A DNA stretch of 64,000 bases from Parasphingopyxis marina (GCF_014237875.1 NZ_JACJVJ010000001.1:1680607-1744606); one strand, 5' to 3'; numbered from the stretch's first letter, positions 54,445-63,724 are shown. Numbers and translations are program-made. Notes: generated by a model not told the origin, from the sequence alone.

Positions 54445-54634
54445 GGTCTGACCCCTCCCTGTTATCGCGCAAGAATCGCACAGAGACGGGCCGAAGGCGA
54501 GGCAAAATTGCACAAAGCGGGCCATGTGAGTCTTTTTCGACACAGTCGCGGCCCCGGGTGGCGGCGCCGGAAATTGGCGATTATGGAGGATTTCCGGGCT
54601 TCGACCCGTCCGCGACCCGGAGTGGAGAGGATAT

Positions 54635-55285
54635 ATGACGCTGACCGCCGATCTCTACTGGTCGTTCCGCAGTCCCTATAGCTATCTCGCCATTGGACGG
54701 TATCGCGCGATGACGGAGCAGCACGATCTCGATATCGCGCTCTGTCCCGTCTATCCGCTGGCCTTGCGCCAGCCCGATTTTTTCGAGCGCAACCATCCGA
54801 ACTGGCTCCGCTATACCCTGCTGGACGTGATGCGGCTGTCGCAGTTTCACGGGATCGCGATGGCGCCGCCGCGCCCCGATCCGATCGTCCAGGATATCGC
54901 GACCCGCAAGATTGCCGAGGACCAGCCCTATGCCTATCGCCTCGTGCGTTGCGGCCAGGCGGCGGCGAGGCGCGGCAAGGGCTTCGGCTTCGCCTATGAA
55001 GTATCGACGCTCATTTGGGGCGGCACCGAGAATTGGCATGAGGGCGACCATCTGGCGAATGCCGCGCAGCGCGCGGGCCTCGACATGGCCGAGCTCGATG
55101 CCGAAGCCGAAGACGATGCCGAAGCGCTGGACGCCGAAGTCGCCGCCAACCAGGATCGGCTGGAGGCGGCCGGCCATTGGGGCGTGCCGACGCTCGTCTT
55201 TGAAGGCGAACCGTTTTTCGGGCAGGACCGGATCGATGTTGCGCTGTGGCGGATGCAGCAAAAGGGACTGGAGGAACGCAGGTGA
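54635..55285 (+). CDS. DsbA-like/2-hydroxychromene-2-carboxylate isomerase family protein
   Basis: 216 residues. Thioredoxin-fold of the HCCA isomerase / kappa-GST kind: YWSFRSPYSYLA (the SPYSYLA start with a Ser in place of the first thioredoxin Cys) and the late GVPTLVFEGEPFFGQDR. Uses glutathione in isomerisation of aromatic degradation intermediates in relatives. First gene of a four-gene run with 4-base overlaps. Confidence 0.88.
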   Translation: MTLTADLYWSFRSPYSYLAIGRYRAMTEQHDLDIALCPVYPLALRQPDFFERNHPNWLRYTLLDVMRLSQFHGIAMAPPRPDPIVQDIATRKIAEDQPYAYRLVRCGQAAARRGKGFGFAYEVSTLIWGGTENWHEGDHLANAAQRAGLDMAELDAEAEDDAEALDAEVAANQDRLEAAGHWGVPTLVFEGEPFFGQDRIDVALWRMQQKGLEERR

Positions 55286-55719
55286 CCGAAACCTATGCCG
55301 GCGGATGCCAGTGCGGCGCCGTGAACTACCGCTTCGAGGGGCCGTTGCCGCCCGCTTATTGCTGCCATTGCGGCGAGTGCAAGAAGCAGACGGCGAGCGC
55401 CTTTTCCATGTCGGTGACGATCGATTTTTCGCGGCTCGACGTGGTGGGGCAAACGGCGATGTTCGAGGTCACCGGATATAGCGGTGCGATCAAGCAGTGC
55501 CATTTCTGCCCGCAATGCGGGACGCGGCTCTGGCATCGCTCGGCGGCCGCGCCGGACTATGCGACGCTGAAGGTGGGAACCATCGAAAACGGCGAGGATA
55601 TTGCGCCGCGCAGCCATATCTGGGTGTCCAAAAAGCAGGCGGGCATCCTGCTCGACCCGGATGTTCCGGTTTACGAGACGCAGCCCGAGGACATGAAGGC
55701 CTGGAGGGAGAGCCTGTGA
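55282..55719 (+). CDS. GFA family zinc protein (copy 1)
   Basis: 145 residues. GFA (glutathione-dependent formaldehyde-activating enzyme) fold with cysteines in GGCQCGAVNYR, CCHCGECKKQT and CPQCGTRLWHR. It binds zinc and possibly glutathione adducts. GTG at 55282 overlaps the previous stop. Its neighbours are the isomerase and a second GFA protein. Confidence 0.9.
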   Translation: MTETYAGGCQCGAVNYRFEGPLPPAYCCHCGECKKQTASAFSMSVTIDFSRLDVVGQTAMFEVTGYSGAIKQCHFCPQCGTRLWHRSAAAPDYATLKVGTIENGEDIAPRSHIWVSKKQAGILLDPDVPVYETQPEDMKAWRESL

Positions 55720-56165
55720 CCGTCAAGACGATGACCGGCGGCTGCCAGTGCAGCCGTATTCGCTACGAGGTCGATGCCGAAAATGACGAGGCCTATCTCT
55801 GCCACTGCCGGATGTGCCAGCGCGCGACGGGCGGCGTTTCGATCGCCTTCAAGAATGTGCCGAAGGCCTCCGTCCGCTGGACGACGCAGGAGCCCGACTA
55901 TTACGCCAGCTCGCCGATCGCCCGGCGCGGCTTCTGCTCCGCCTGCGGGACGCCGTTGACGTTCGAATATCCGGATAGCGATAATATGGACCTGACCGTC
56001 GGCTCGCTGGACGATCCTTCAGGCCTGAAACCGAAGCACAATTTCGGCGCCGAGGGCCTGCACGAACATTGGCTGAACGCGGCGGACCTGCCGCGCTACA
56101 AGGCGGCAGATTATGAACCGCTCAAAAAGCGGTGGGAGGAAAAAGTTGGCAAAGTCCCCGATTGA
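55716..56165 (+). CDS. GFA family zinc protein (copy 2)
   Basis: 149 residues. Cysteine clusters GGCQCSRIRYEV, LCHCRMCQRATG and CSACGTPLTFEY match the GFA family. GTG start overlapping the stop of copy 1; the two share less sequence than a recent duplicate. Overlaps the next gene by 20 bases. Confidence 0.9.
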   Translation: MTVKTMTGGCQCSRIRYEVDAENDEAYLCHCRMCQRATGGVSIAFKNVPKASVRWTTQEPDYYASSPIARRGFCSACGTPLTFEYPDSDNMDLTVGSLDDPSGLKPKHNFGAEGLHEHWLNAADLPRYKAADYEPLKKRWEEKVGKVPD

Positions 56166-56916
56166 TCCGGAGCCGCATTATTACGAAAGCCGCGACGGCC
56201 AACGGCTGGCCTGGCGGGAAATGGGGGAGGGGCGGCCGATCGTCCTGCTCCACGGCTTTTTCTCCAACGCCTTCACCAACTGGATTCGCTACGGCCATGC
56301 CGAAAAGGTCGCGGCCAAAGGCTATCGCGTCATCATGCCGGACCACCGGGCCCATGGCGACAGCGCGAAGCCGCACGATCCGGCGGCCTATCCGCCGGAC
56401 ATATTGGCGCAGGACGGGCTCGCGTTGATCGAGCATCTGGGGCTCGAGGATTATGATCTGGGCGGCTATTCGCTCGGTGCGCGAACGGTGGTGCGCATGC
56501 ATGTGCTGGGCGCGCGGCCGGGGCGACTGGTTGTCTCGGGCATGGGGCTTGCGGGGCTCGTCAATCTCGGCAAGCGAGCAAACCATTTCCGGCATATCCT
56601 CGAAAATCTCGGGAAGCATGAACAGGGCTCGCCGGAATGGATGGCCGAGGCGTTCCTCAAGACCACCAAGGGCGATCCCGAAGCGCTGCTGCTTGTCCTC
56701 AACGTCTTCACCGACACACCGGTCGAGGCGCTGGAGGCGATCGTCATGCCGACCCTGATATTGGTCGGCGACGAGGATCGCGACAATGGCGATCCCGACG
56801 AACTGGCCGCCGTCATTCCCCATGCCGAACATGTCGCGGTGCCCGGCGGCCATATGAGCTGTATCGTGAAGCCGGAATTTGGGGACGCGCTGGCGGACTG
56901 GCTGGGAGACGCCTGA
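56146..56916 (+). CDS. Alpha/beta hydrolase
   Basis: 256 residues. HGFFSNAFTNW oxyanion region, nucleophile elbow GGYSLGART (about residues 105-113), Asp in VGDEDRDNGDP and final His in PGGHMSC. Probably a lactonase, esterase or haloperoxidase-like enzyme. TTG 56146 has GGGAGGAAAAAG before it and was preferred over an ATG at 56113. Last of the four-gene run. Confidence 0.88.
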   Translation: MAKSPIDPEPHYYESRDGQRLAWREMGEGRPIVLLHGFFSNAFTNWIRYGHAEKVAAKGYRVIMPDHRAHGDSAKPHDPAAYPPDILAQDGLALIEHLGLEDYDLGGYSLGARTVVRMHVLGARPGRLVVSGMGLAGLVNLGKRANHFRHILENLGKHEQGSPEWMAEAFLKTTKGDPEALLLVLNVFTDTPVEALEAIVMPTLILVGDEDRDNGDPDELAAVIPHAEHVAVPGGHMSCIVKPEFGDALADWLGDA

Positions 56917-57024
56917 GGCATTGCCGTCATCGCGAGCGAACGACGATGGGGCCGAGGGTAAACGAAACGCTGTCCTACAGGATGCCCTATCGGCTATCAT
57001 GGGGAAATCGCAGCGAGCATGGAC

Positions 57025-57060
57025 CGTTGACCCCTTTCCTGTGTCAACGAGTGTCAACCT
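57025..57060 (+). repeat. GTGTCAAC tandem repeat upstream of the M2 peptidase
   Basis: GTGTCAACGA GTGTCAACCT at 57041-57060, identical to the 20 bases at 17081-17100, plus a reverse copy CGTTGAC at 57025-57031. Period 10 bp. It lies 72 bases before a candidate promoter and 118 bases before the peptidase ATG. No other gene in this 261-base gap. Confidence 0.75.
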
Positions 57061-57112
57061 GCTGGCGGCACGGGCATGCCGCCCGGCGACGGCGGAAATC
57101 GACCAACGGCCC

Positions 57113-57141
57113 TTGACCGTCACCGGGGCGAACGGTCTAAC
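57113..57141 (+). promoter_or_regulatory. Candidate sigma-70 promoter for the M2 peptidase
   Basis: TTGACC, a 17-base spacer, then TCTAAC. Lies 37 bases before the start ATG. Only sequence similarity supports it. Confidence 0.45.
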
Positions 57142-57177
57142 ACGCACCATGCAAACGTCTTACAGAGAGGTTTTCCG

Positions 57178-59007
57178 ATGAAAATTCTTGCCAAATTCGG
57201 CGCATCGGCGCTGGCGCTCGGCGCCGCGCTTTCCGCCGCTCCGGCCTATGCCGACCACCACCAAGAAGCCGCGCGTACGGCCGAAGCCGCCGATGCCTTC
57301 GTCGCCGCGGCCAATGAGGAAATGGCGCGGCTGTTTCATATCTCCGCGCAGGCGGCATGGGTGAATTCCACCTATATCACCCCCGATACCGATGCACTGA
57401 ACACCTATTTCGGTACGCTGGTGACCGAGATGGTCGTGCGGCTGGCCAATGAAGCGGCGCAGTTCGCCGAGGTCGAGGGCCTCGACTATGCCACCGACCG
57501 CCAGCTCAACCAGCTGCGCTCGCAGATCGGCCTGCCGGCGCCGACGCGCGACGGCGCGGCCGCCGAGCTCAACCAGCTCGCGACGGCCTTGAGCACCGCC
57601 TATTCCACCGGCCGGGCGACGATGAACGGCGAAACGATCAACGGCAACGAGGCCGAAGCCCGGATGGGCACGGTGCGTGATCCCGCCGCGCTCGCCGAGA
57701 TGTGGACGACCTGGCACAATAACGGCGCGGCGATGCGCGACAATTATGCCCGGCTTGCCGAAATCGCAAACGAGGGCGCGCAGGAGCTCGGCTACGACAA
57801 TGTCGGCGATCTCTGGCGTTCGGGCTATGACATGACGCCCGACGAATTCGCGGCGATGACCGAGCGGTTGTGGAACGAGACACGCCCGCTCTACGAGCAG
57901 CTTCATTGCTATGTCCGCGCCGAATTGAACGAAGAATATGGCGACGAGGTGCAGGCTGAAACCGGCCCGATCCGCGCCGATCTGCTCGGCAATATGTGGG
58001 CGCAGGAATGGGGCAATATCTACGATATCGTCGCGCCCGAAGGCGCCGGCGATGTCGGCTACGACCTCACCGAATTGCTTGAACAGGCGAACTACACGCC
58101 CGAGCAGATCGTACGCACGGGCGAGGGCTTTTTCAGCTCGCTCGGCTTCGCGCCGCTACCCGAGACTTTCTGGGAACGCTCGATGATCACCGAACCGCGC
58201 GACCGCGATGTGGTCTGCCATGCCAGCGCCTGGGATCTCGACAATGTCGACGATCTGCGGATCAAGATGTGCACGCGCGTCAACGCCGACGATTTCGTCA
58301 CCGTCCATCACGAGCTCGGCCACAACTATTATCAGCGTGCCTATAACGAGCAGCCGATGATCTTCCGCAACAGCGCGAATGACGGCTTCCACGAGGCGAT
58401 CGGCGATACCATCGCGCTTTCCGTCACGCCGGAATATCTGGTGCAGATCGGGCTGCTCGAAGAATCGCAGGTGCCGGGCCCGGATCGCGATATCGGCCTC
58501 TTGCTGCGGCAGGCGATGGACAAGGTCGCCTTCCTGCCGTTCGGCCTGCTGATCGATCGCTATCGCTGGGGCATTTACGATGGCTCCATCACGCCGGAAA
58601 ATTACGAGAGCGCGTGGAACGAGATGCGCCTCAACTATCAGGGCATCACGCCGCCGGTCGAGCGCGGCGCCGACCAGTTCGACGCGGGCGCGAAATATCA
58701 CGTGCCGAACAATGTGTCCTATACCCGCTATTTCCTCGCCCGGATCCTGCAGTTCCAGTTCTACCAGGCGGCCTGCGAACAGTCCGGCTGGGAAGGGCCG
58801 CTGCATCGCTGCTCTTTCTACGGCAATGAGGAAGTCGGTGCGCGGCTGAATGCGATGCTGGAAATGGGCGCTTCGCGGCCCTGGCCGGAAGCTCTGGAAG
58901 CGTTCACCGGAACGCCGGAAATGTCGGCTGAGCCGATGCTCGCCTATTTCGAGCCGCTCCAGACCTGGCTCGAAGAGCAGAATGAAGGCCGGGAGTGCGG
59001 CTGGTAG
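57178..59007 (+). CDS. Secreted M2-family peptidyl-dipeptidase (ACE-like)
   Basis: 609 residues with a signal peptide (MKILAKFGASALALGAALSA, cut near AYA/DHH). M2 zinc site: His378-Glu-Leu-Gly-His382 (HHELGH) and Glu406 in GFHEAIGD; the surrounding TVHHELGHNYYQ and FRNSANDGFHEAIGD are ACE signatures. Bacterial ACE homologues release dipeptides from peptide C termini in the periplasm. Length close to one ACE domain. Cysteines near the ends (residues about 244, 586 and 608) could be disulfides. A terminator follows. Confidence 0.95.
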   Translation: MKILAKFGASALALGAALSAAPAYADHHQEAARTAEAADAFVAAANEEMARLFHISAQAAWVNSTYITPDTDALNTYFGTLVTEMVVRLANEAAQFAEVEGLDYATDRQLNQLRSQIGLPAPTRDGAAAELNQLATALSTAYSTGRATMNGETINGNEAEARMGTVRDPAALAEMWTTWHNNGAAMRDNYARLAEIANEGAQELGYDNVGDLWRSGYDMTPDEFAAMTERLWNETRPLYEQLHCYVRAELNEEYGDEVQAETGPIRADLLGNMWAQEWGNIYDIVAPEGAGDVGYDLTELLEQANYTPEQIVRTGEGFFSSLGFAPLPETFWERSMITEPRDRDVVCHASAWDLDNVDDLRIKMCTRVNADDFVTVHHELGHNYYQRAYNEQPMIFRNSANDGFHEAIGDTIALSVTPEYLVQIGLLEESQVPGPDRDIGLLLRQAMDKVAFLPFGLLIDRYRWGIYDGSITPENYESAWNEMRLNYQGITPPVERGADQFDAGAKYHVPNNVSYTRYFLARILQFQFYQAACEQSGWEGPLHRCSFYGNEEVGARLNAMLEMGASRPWPEALEAFTGTPEMSAEPMLAYFEPLQTWLEEQNEGRECGW

Positions 59008-59030
59008 CGCACGAACCGGCGGTCAAACAA

Positions 59031-59063
59031 AAAGGGGCGGCGTGCGAAAGCGGCCGCCCCTTT
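59031..59063. terminator. Bidirectional terminator between M2 and the K/A-rich gene
   Basis: AAAGGGGCGGC and GCCGCCCCTTT are perfectly complementary (11 bp) with an 11-base loop; A tract before and T tract after, so works on both strands for the convergent pair. Confidence 0.9.
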
Positions 59064-59083
59064 ATGATCCGGGATGGTACGGG

Positions 59084-59449
59084 CTAGTCGGCCGCGGGCT
59101 TGACCTTGGGCGGGGCGGCCTTGGCCGTCTTGCGCTTGTCGTACATCTTCTTGCCGACCACCGCGCCGGCGGCGGCCGCCGCAACGCCGCCGACCGCAAC
59201 GGCGGTCTTGATCGGATGCTTCTTGACCGTGTCGGCGGCGCTCTTCGCGCCCTTGCCGACCTTGTCTGAAGCCGTTTTCGCGGCCGCGCCGGCCTTGGTG
59301 CTCGCCGCCTTGGCGGTTTCGCCGGCCTTGGCCGATACGGATTTGGCGGTGCCGGCGAGCTTGTCGCTGAATTTTTCGCTGAATCCGGGCTTCGCGGTGC
59401 CGTTTCCGGCGGTCGCGGTCTTTGCGGTCTTGGTAGGTTGGGTAGCCAT
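59084..59449 (-). CDS. Lys/Ala-rich protein with a glycine-zipper-like helix
   Basis: 121 residues. Residues 1-75 are Lys/Ala/Thr repeats (TKTAKTATAGNGTAKP; AGETAKAASTKAGAAAKTAS), like histone H1-type bacterial proteins, then a short hydrophobic Gly/Ala segment AVAVGGVAAAAAGAVVGKK and a basic tail. Could bind nucleic acid or membranes. Family not recognised. Convergent with the M2 gene. Confidence 0.7.
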   Translation of the reverse strand: MATQPTKTAKTATAGNGTAKPGFSEKFSDKLAGTAKSVSAKAGETAKAASTKAGAAAKTASDKVGKGAKSAADTVKKHPIKTAVAVGGVAAAAAGAVVGKKMYDKRKTAKAAPPKVKPAAD

Positions 59450-59521
59450 GGTGATGCTCCGTTAAATATGGTCGGGCCTATACCCAACCAATTCGCGACC
59501 CGGGTTTTGGTTCCGCCGGCG

Positions 59522-59995
59522 CTATAGCTGACCGAGCATATGTTCGGCCGAGCTGACCTTGTATTCGCCAGGCGCTTCGACGTTCAGATGCTCGACCACG
59601 CCGTCGTTGACGACCATCGAGAAGCGCTGGCCGCGCGTGCCCATGCCGAAGCCGCTGGCGTCGAAATCGAGGCCGATCGCCTTCACGAACGCGCCATTGC
59701 CATCGGCGAGCATCGTCACGCCGTCCGCATCTTCGCCCCATTTGCCCATGACGAATGCATCGTTCACCGCGGTACAGCCAATCGCATCGATGCCCTTGGC
59801 CTTGAGCTCATCGGCTTTCTCGACATAGCTGGGCAGGTGCTTGGCCGAGCAAGTCGGCGTAAAGGCACCGGGTACGGAAAAGAGCGCGACCTTCTTGCCC
59901 TTGAAAAAGGCGTCATGGTCGATCGGCTGCGGGCCGCCTTCCGTCATTGTTACGAAACTGGTTTGGGGCAGCGTATCGCCTTCGCTGATCGTCAT
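59522..59995 (-). CDS. Peroxiredoxin, Prx5-like
   Basis: 157 residues. The peroxidatic cysteine is Cys49 in PGAFTPTCS, and a second Cys74 (IGCTAVND) is in the Prx5-type position. Reduces hydroperoxides with glutaredoxin or thioredoxin. A clear family match; partner not known. Confidence 0.93.
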   Translation of the reverse strand: MTISEGDTLPQTSFVTMTEGGPQPIDHDAFFKGKKVALFSVPGAFTPTCSAKHLPSYVEKADELKAKGIDAIGCTAVNDAFVMGKWGEDADGVTMLADGNGAFVKAIGLDFDASGFGMGTRGQRFSMVVNDGVVEHLNVEAPGEYKVSSAEHMLGQL

Positions 59996-60169
59996 TATTC
60001 ACTCCTTCAGGATGGGTTCGCGCCATCATAGCGGTATCGCCGGCGCATGAAAGCGTTTCAATAGGCGGCCGGGCGCTGGCCGCAAAGCCGGCATACTTCC
60101 GCGCAATCTGCTATGGCGCTGGCAGTCGAGAGCTTTATGGTCGCGCTCGACCCTTCGGGAGAGTGTTTC

Positions 60170-60454
60170 ATGCGTATTGTCATCCCCGTTGTCATGGCGC
60201 TCCTGCTAAGCGGCTGCATCGCCAAGACCGCTGCCAATATCGTAACGGCGCCGGTGCGCGCGGTCGGGCAGGCGGCGGACTGGGCGACCACCAGCCAGGA
60301 CGAGGCCGACCGCAATCGCGGTCGCGAGCTGCGCGAGGAGGAAGAACGGCTCGGGCGTCAATGGCGGGAATGCATGGAAGAGCGTGAGGATCGCGATTAT
60401 TGCGACGAAGTCCATCGCCGCCAATCCTCGCAAAGGCCGCCCGACGAGGATTGA
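60170..60454 (+). CDS. Small lipoprotein with charged coiled-coil body
   Basis: 94 residues: MRIVIPVVMALLLSGC is a type II signal peptide with Cys16; the rest includes a highly charged ERLGRQWRECMEEREDRDYC segment. Start ATG 60170 is preceded by GGGAGAG. Not recognised. Confidence 0.75.
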   Translation: MRIVIPVVMALLLSGCIAKTAANIVTAPVRAVGQAADWATTSQDEADRNRGRELREEEERLGRQWRECMEEREDRDYCDEVHRRQSSQRPPDED

Positions 60455-60515
60455 AGCGTCTACCATTGTCGCTCGCCGTCATTGCCGGTTATAAAAGTGG
60501 AAACGGGGGGAGCAG

Positions 60516-61502
60516 TTGGCCGAGCAGGGCGGATCCGACGAATATAAGGGCTATGACGATTTCGACCCCGAATGGGATATCGAAAGCGGCGGAAGGCCTG
60601 GGCTTGCGGCCGCGATATGCGCGATTCTCGTACTGACATCGACTTGCACGTTCGATGCGGGCGATCTGGCGAACCAGCAGATGCCGATTGCCTATATGGC
60701 CGGCCGGACGATAGGCTTTGGTGCGGTCGCCTGGGGTATTGCCTATGCCATTACCATCAGAAAGGCGTCACGGGGCTGGATATTCGGCTCTCTTGCCATT
60801 GTCATCGGTGCCAGCCTGATTGCGCTGCTCGGTCATCTCGTCGAGGCAGGCAGCCTGACTCCGGATCATCGGGTTGCGCTGGAAGGCGTGGCCGAGTCGA
60901 TGGAAGCGATCCAGGAAGGTGCTATCAGCGGCGATCTCCCCACTGATCGCTCGGTTCCCGGCCTGACACGCCTTTTCAACGCCTATCTGAACAGCGAAAT
61001 GTCCGATGCCAATCGGTTCCACGCAGAAGCGGAAGAGGCCGGGCTTGTTGCGCTTCTGAATTTCGAGAACCTGACTCCGGATAACGAGATCTTCGGGAAA
61101 TGCGATGCCATGGCCGCTCTGGCGGACCGCGCGAGCTATTATGGAGGGCGGGCCGGGGTTCATCGCCGGGCGGCGCAGCATTTCGGCCTCGGTCTGGTTC
61201 GCGAGGGCGCGCTCAGCCGACGCGATCTGGATCAGTTTGTTGCAGCGCTGCGATCTGGAAGCGCCCAGTTCGAGCGGGTCTGGGAACTTAACAGCCGGAT
61301 TTGCGAAAGCGCAGCGGCGGCCTGCCATGTGCTTGCCCGCGGCCGATGGGAGTATGAGGACAGGATGCCCTATTTCACCAGCGACGCGGATCTTGAAGAA
61401 TATAACCGCCATATTGGGACGGCGCAGGGATATCAGATCGAATTGCAGCGAATCGGGCAGGAATCGGCGGATTCCATGCGCGAGATTGCCCGGACGCCCT
61501 AG
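60516..61502 (+). CDS. Membrane protein of unknown function
   Basis: 328 residues. Acidic N terminus (residues 1-25), three membrane helices (about 28-45, 58-78, 88-106), then a long soluble helical domain of about 200 residues with two cysteines (GKCDAM and CESAAAACH). TTG start with GGGGGGAGCAG. No family recognised; its codon use matches its neighbours. Confidence 0.75.
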   Translation: MAEQGGSDEYKGYDDFDPEWDIESGGRPGLAAAICAILVLTSTCTFDAGDLANQQMPIAYMAGRTIGFGAVAWGIAYAITIRKASRGWIFGSLAIVIGASLIALLGHLVEAGSLTPDHRVALEGVAESMEAIQEGAISGDLPTDRSVPGLTRLFNAYLNSEMSDANRFHAEAEEAGLVALLNFENLTPDNEIFGKCDAMAALADRASYYGGRAGVHRRAAQHFGLGLVREGALSRRDLDQFVAALRSGSAQFERVWELNSRICESAAAACHVLARGRWEYEDRMPYFTSDADLEEYNRHIGTAQGYQIELQRIGQESADSMREIARTP

Positions 61503-61601
61503 GGCTTCGCAAAGGCCGGTGAGCGGGCGTGGGAAACAGTTCGGCCTGTCCTCGCGACAAGCGCTCTGGACCCGTTGCGGCCATCCGCTAGAGTCGGTCC
61601 G

Positions 61602-62177
61602 ATGGAAACCGATCCCGACACTTCGCCGCCCTTCCTTTCCGGCCAGCTGTTGCTCGCCCTGCCGGGTATGGGCGATCCGCGGTTCGAACGGGCGGTCATC
61701 GCGATGTGCGCGCATGACGAACAAGGCGCGCTGGGTATCGGGATTGGCGCAACGGTCGCCAATATCGGCTTTCACGCGCTGCTGGACCAGCTCGAAATCG
61801 ATCCCGGCTTGGCGCCGGACGTGCCGGTCCATTTCGGTGGGCCGGTCGAGCCGCAACGGGGTTTCATCCTGCACAGCCTGGACTGGGGGGGCGAGGACAG
61901 CGTCCAGGTCGGCGATAAATGGTCGCTCACCGGTACGCTGGATATCCTGCGAGCCATAGCAGGGGGCAGGGGCCCGTCGCACTGGCTCGCCTCGCTCGGC
62001 TATGCGGGCTGGTCGCCCGGGCAGCTAGACGAGGAAATGACGCGGCACGGCTGGTTTACCGCAGCCGGCGACCGGGAAATCCTTTTCGAAACCGATGCCG
62101 CGGACCGCTGGGCCGCCACCTATCGCCGCGCGGGTATCGACCCGGCGTTGCTTGCCCATGATGCCGGCCATGCCTAA
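61602..62177 (+). CDS. yqgE: YqgE/AlgH family protein
   Basis: 191 residues. Family motifs: LALPGMGDPRFERAVI, then HFGGPVEPQRGFILHS and the GYAGWSPGQL segment. Often linked with ruvX in other bacteria; here it stands alone. Role uncertain. Confidence 0.93.
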   Translation: METDPDTSPPFLSGQLLLALPGMGDPRFERAVIAMCAHDEQGALGIGIGATVANIGFHALLDQLEIDPGLAPDVPVHFGGPVEPQRGFILHSLDWGGEDSVQVGDKWSLTGTLDILRAIAGGRGPSHWLASLGYAGWSPGQLDEEMTRHGWFTAAGDREILFETDAADRWAATYRRAGIDPALLAHDAGHA

Positions 62178-62236
62178 TCGCCCGGTTGCCCGAGTGATTC
62201 CCGCCGCTTAAAGATCCCTCCCAAGGGGGTGCCGAC

Positions 62237-63697
62237 ATGATTTCCGAACTGAAAAACGCCTTGAAACGGGTCGCGACGGTTGCGTCCATGCTGCTGCTGG
62301 GAGCGTTGGTTCCGGTTGCATCCCTGGCCGAATCTCGGTGCGAGGGTTCCGGCGCGTTGCTGGTCCGCGATGTGCGGGTGCTGGATCTTGCGGGGGAAGC
62401 TCCGGCGACAAGCGATCATATGAACGTGCTGATCCGTGACGGCGCAGTCGTCGCGATTGGACCGGACTCCGGCGCGCAGGCGCCCGACGATGTGTGCCAT
62501 CTCGACGGCCGCGGACGCACTCTGATGCCGGGTCTTGTCGATATGCACGTGCATATCTGGGACGAGGCGGAACTCGGGGCCTATATCGGCCATGGGGTTA
62601 CGACGGTTCGCAACCTTTCGGGCATGCCGTTCCTGTTGGAGATGCGGGACCGGGTCGCTACCGGCGAATTGCTGGGGCCGCGTATCGTGACGAGCGGGCC
62701 GATCCTCAATGGCCCCGGTCCCAATGCGCAGATCAACCACCAGATCGTCGAGACCGCCGAAGAAGCCCGCGCAGCCGTGCGCGCGCAGCATGCGGCCGGA
62801 TATCGGAGGCTCAAAGTCTATTCGAACCTGTCGCGCGAAGCCTATGAGGCGATCCGCGACGAAGCGGAAACCCTCGGCATGCCGATCACGGGCCATACGC
62901 CCGAGGGCGTCCGCGAGCCCGGCATGCCGTTCGAGCGGCCCTTCAATATCGCCTTCGAGGAATTGCTCGACGACGGGTTCGAGACGATCGAACATGTCGA
63001 ATCCATCGTCTGGCACGGCTTGCGCGAACGCTACGACGAAGAGGCCGCCCGGGCGTTGGCTCATCGAATCGCCGAGGCCGGCGTGCCCGTCGATCCGACC
63101 TTGATCGCCTTCGCGAACCTCTATCGTACCGCCGAAAGCCGCGGTGCCTATCTGGAGCGGCCCGGCACCAACATGTTGAACCCGTTCATTTCCGCGATGG
63201 AAGAGCCGATGTTCGAACGCTGGCGGTCCGAAGATGCCGATCGCGCGCGCGAGCAGCTGGCCTTTTTCAGCCGCTTCACCGCACAGCTCCAGCAAGAAGG
63301 CGCGATGCTCGTCGCCGGTTCGGATTCCGGCATCTTCACCAATATTCCCGGCGCGTCGCTGCACGACGAACTGGCGCTGCTCGTCGAGGCCGGGCTGACG
63401 CCGTATCAGGCGCTGCGGGCCGCGACCTACAATGCGGCGGTAGTGCTTGGCGAAGCGGAGACTGTGGGCCGCGTCGCGCCGGGCTATCGCGCCGACCTGA
63501 TCCTGGTCGCTGGCGATCCGCTCGCCGATATCGGTCTGGTCCGCGAACCGGCGGCGGTCATAGCCAATGGCAATCTGCTGACGGCGGGCGGGATAGCGAT
63601 CATGCTGGAATCCGCCGAACAGCCGTCGGCGGAGCGGACCCAGCGCAACGTTCTCGCGGCGATGGCCGCGCAGGGCAGCGAAGTCCCGGCCGAATGA
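62237..63697 (+). CDS. Secreted amidohydrolase, imidazolonepropionase-like
   Basis: 486 residues with signal peptide (VATVASMLLLGALVPVASLA). Metal motif HVHIW in GLVDMHVHIWDE, a metal Lys in LKVYSNLS, His in ITGHTPEG and EHVES, and Asp in AGSDSG: the full amidohydrolase (subtype I-like) set. Beta-sandwich ends flank the barrel, as in imidazolonepropionases and prolidase-like enzymes. Substrate unknown, likely a dipeptide or cyclic amide in the periplasm. Confidence 0.92.
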   Translation: MISELKNALKRVATVASMLLLGALVPVASLAESRCEGSGALLVRDVRVLDLAGEAPATSDHMNVLIRDGAVVAIGPDSGAQAPDDVCHLDGRGRTLMPGLVDMHVHIWDEAELGAYIGHGVTTVRNLSGMPFLLEMRDRVATGELLGPRIVTSGPILNGPGPNAQINHQIVETAEEARAAVRAQHAAGYRRLKVYSNLSREAYEAIRDEAETLGMPITGHTPEGVREPGMPFERPFNIAFEELLDDGFETIEHVESIVWHGLRERYDEEAARALAHRIAEAGVPVDPTLIAFANLYRTAESRGAYLERPGTNMLNPFISAMEEPMFERWRSEDADRAREQLAFFSRFTAQLQQEGAMLVAGSDSGIFTNIPGASLHDELALLVEAGLTPYQALRAATYNAAVVLGEAETVGRVAPGYRADLILVAGDPLADIGLVREPAAVIANGNLLTAGGIAIMLESAEQPSAERTQRNVLAAMAAQGSEVPAE

Positions 63698-63724
63698 CCA
63701 AGGCACGGATTTGCCGCCCCACAC

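Noticed and set aside
57076..57177. 34-residue extension of the M2 peptidase
   Set aside because: Would precede the obvious signal peptide; MKILAKFG is the start.
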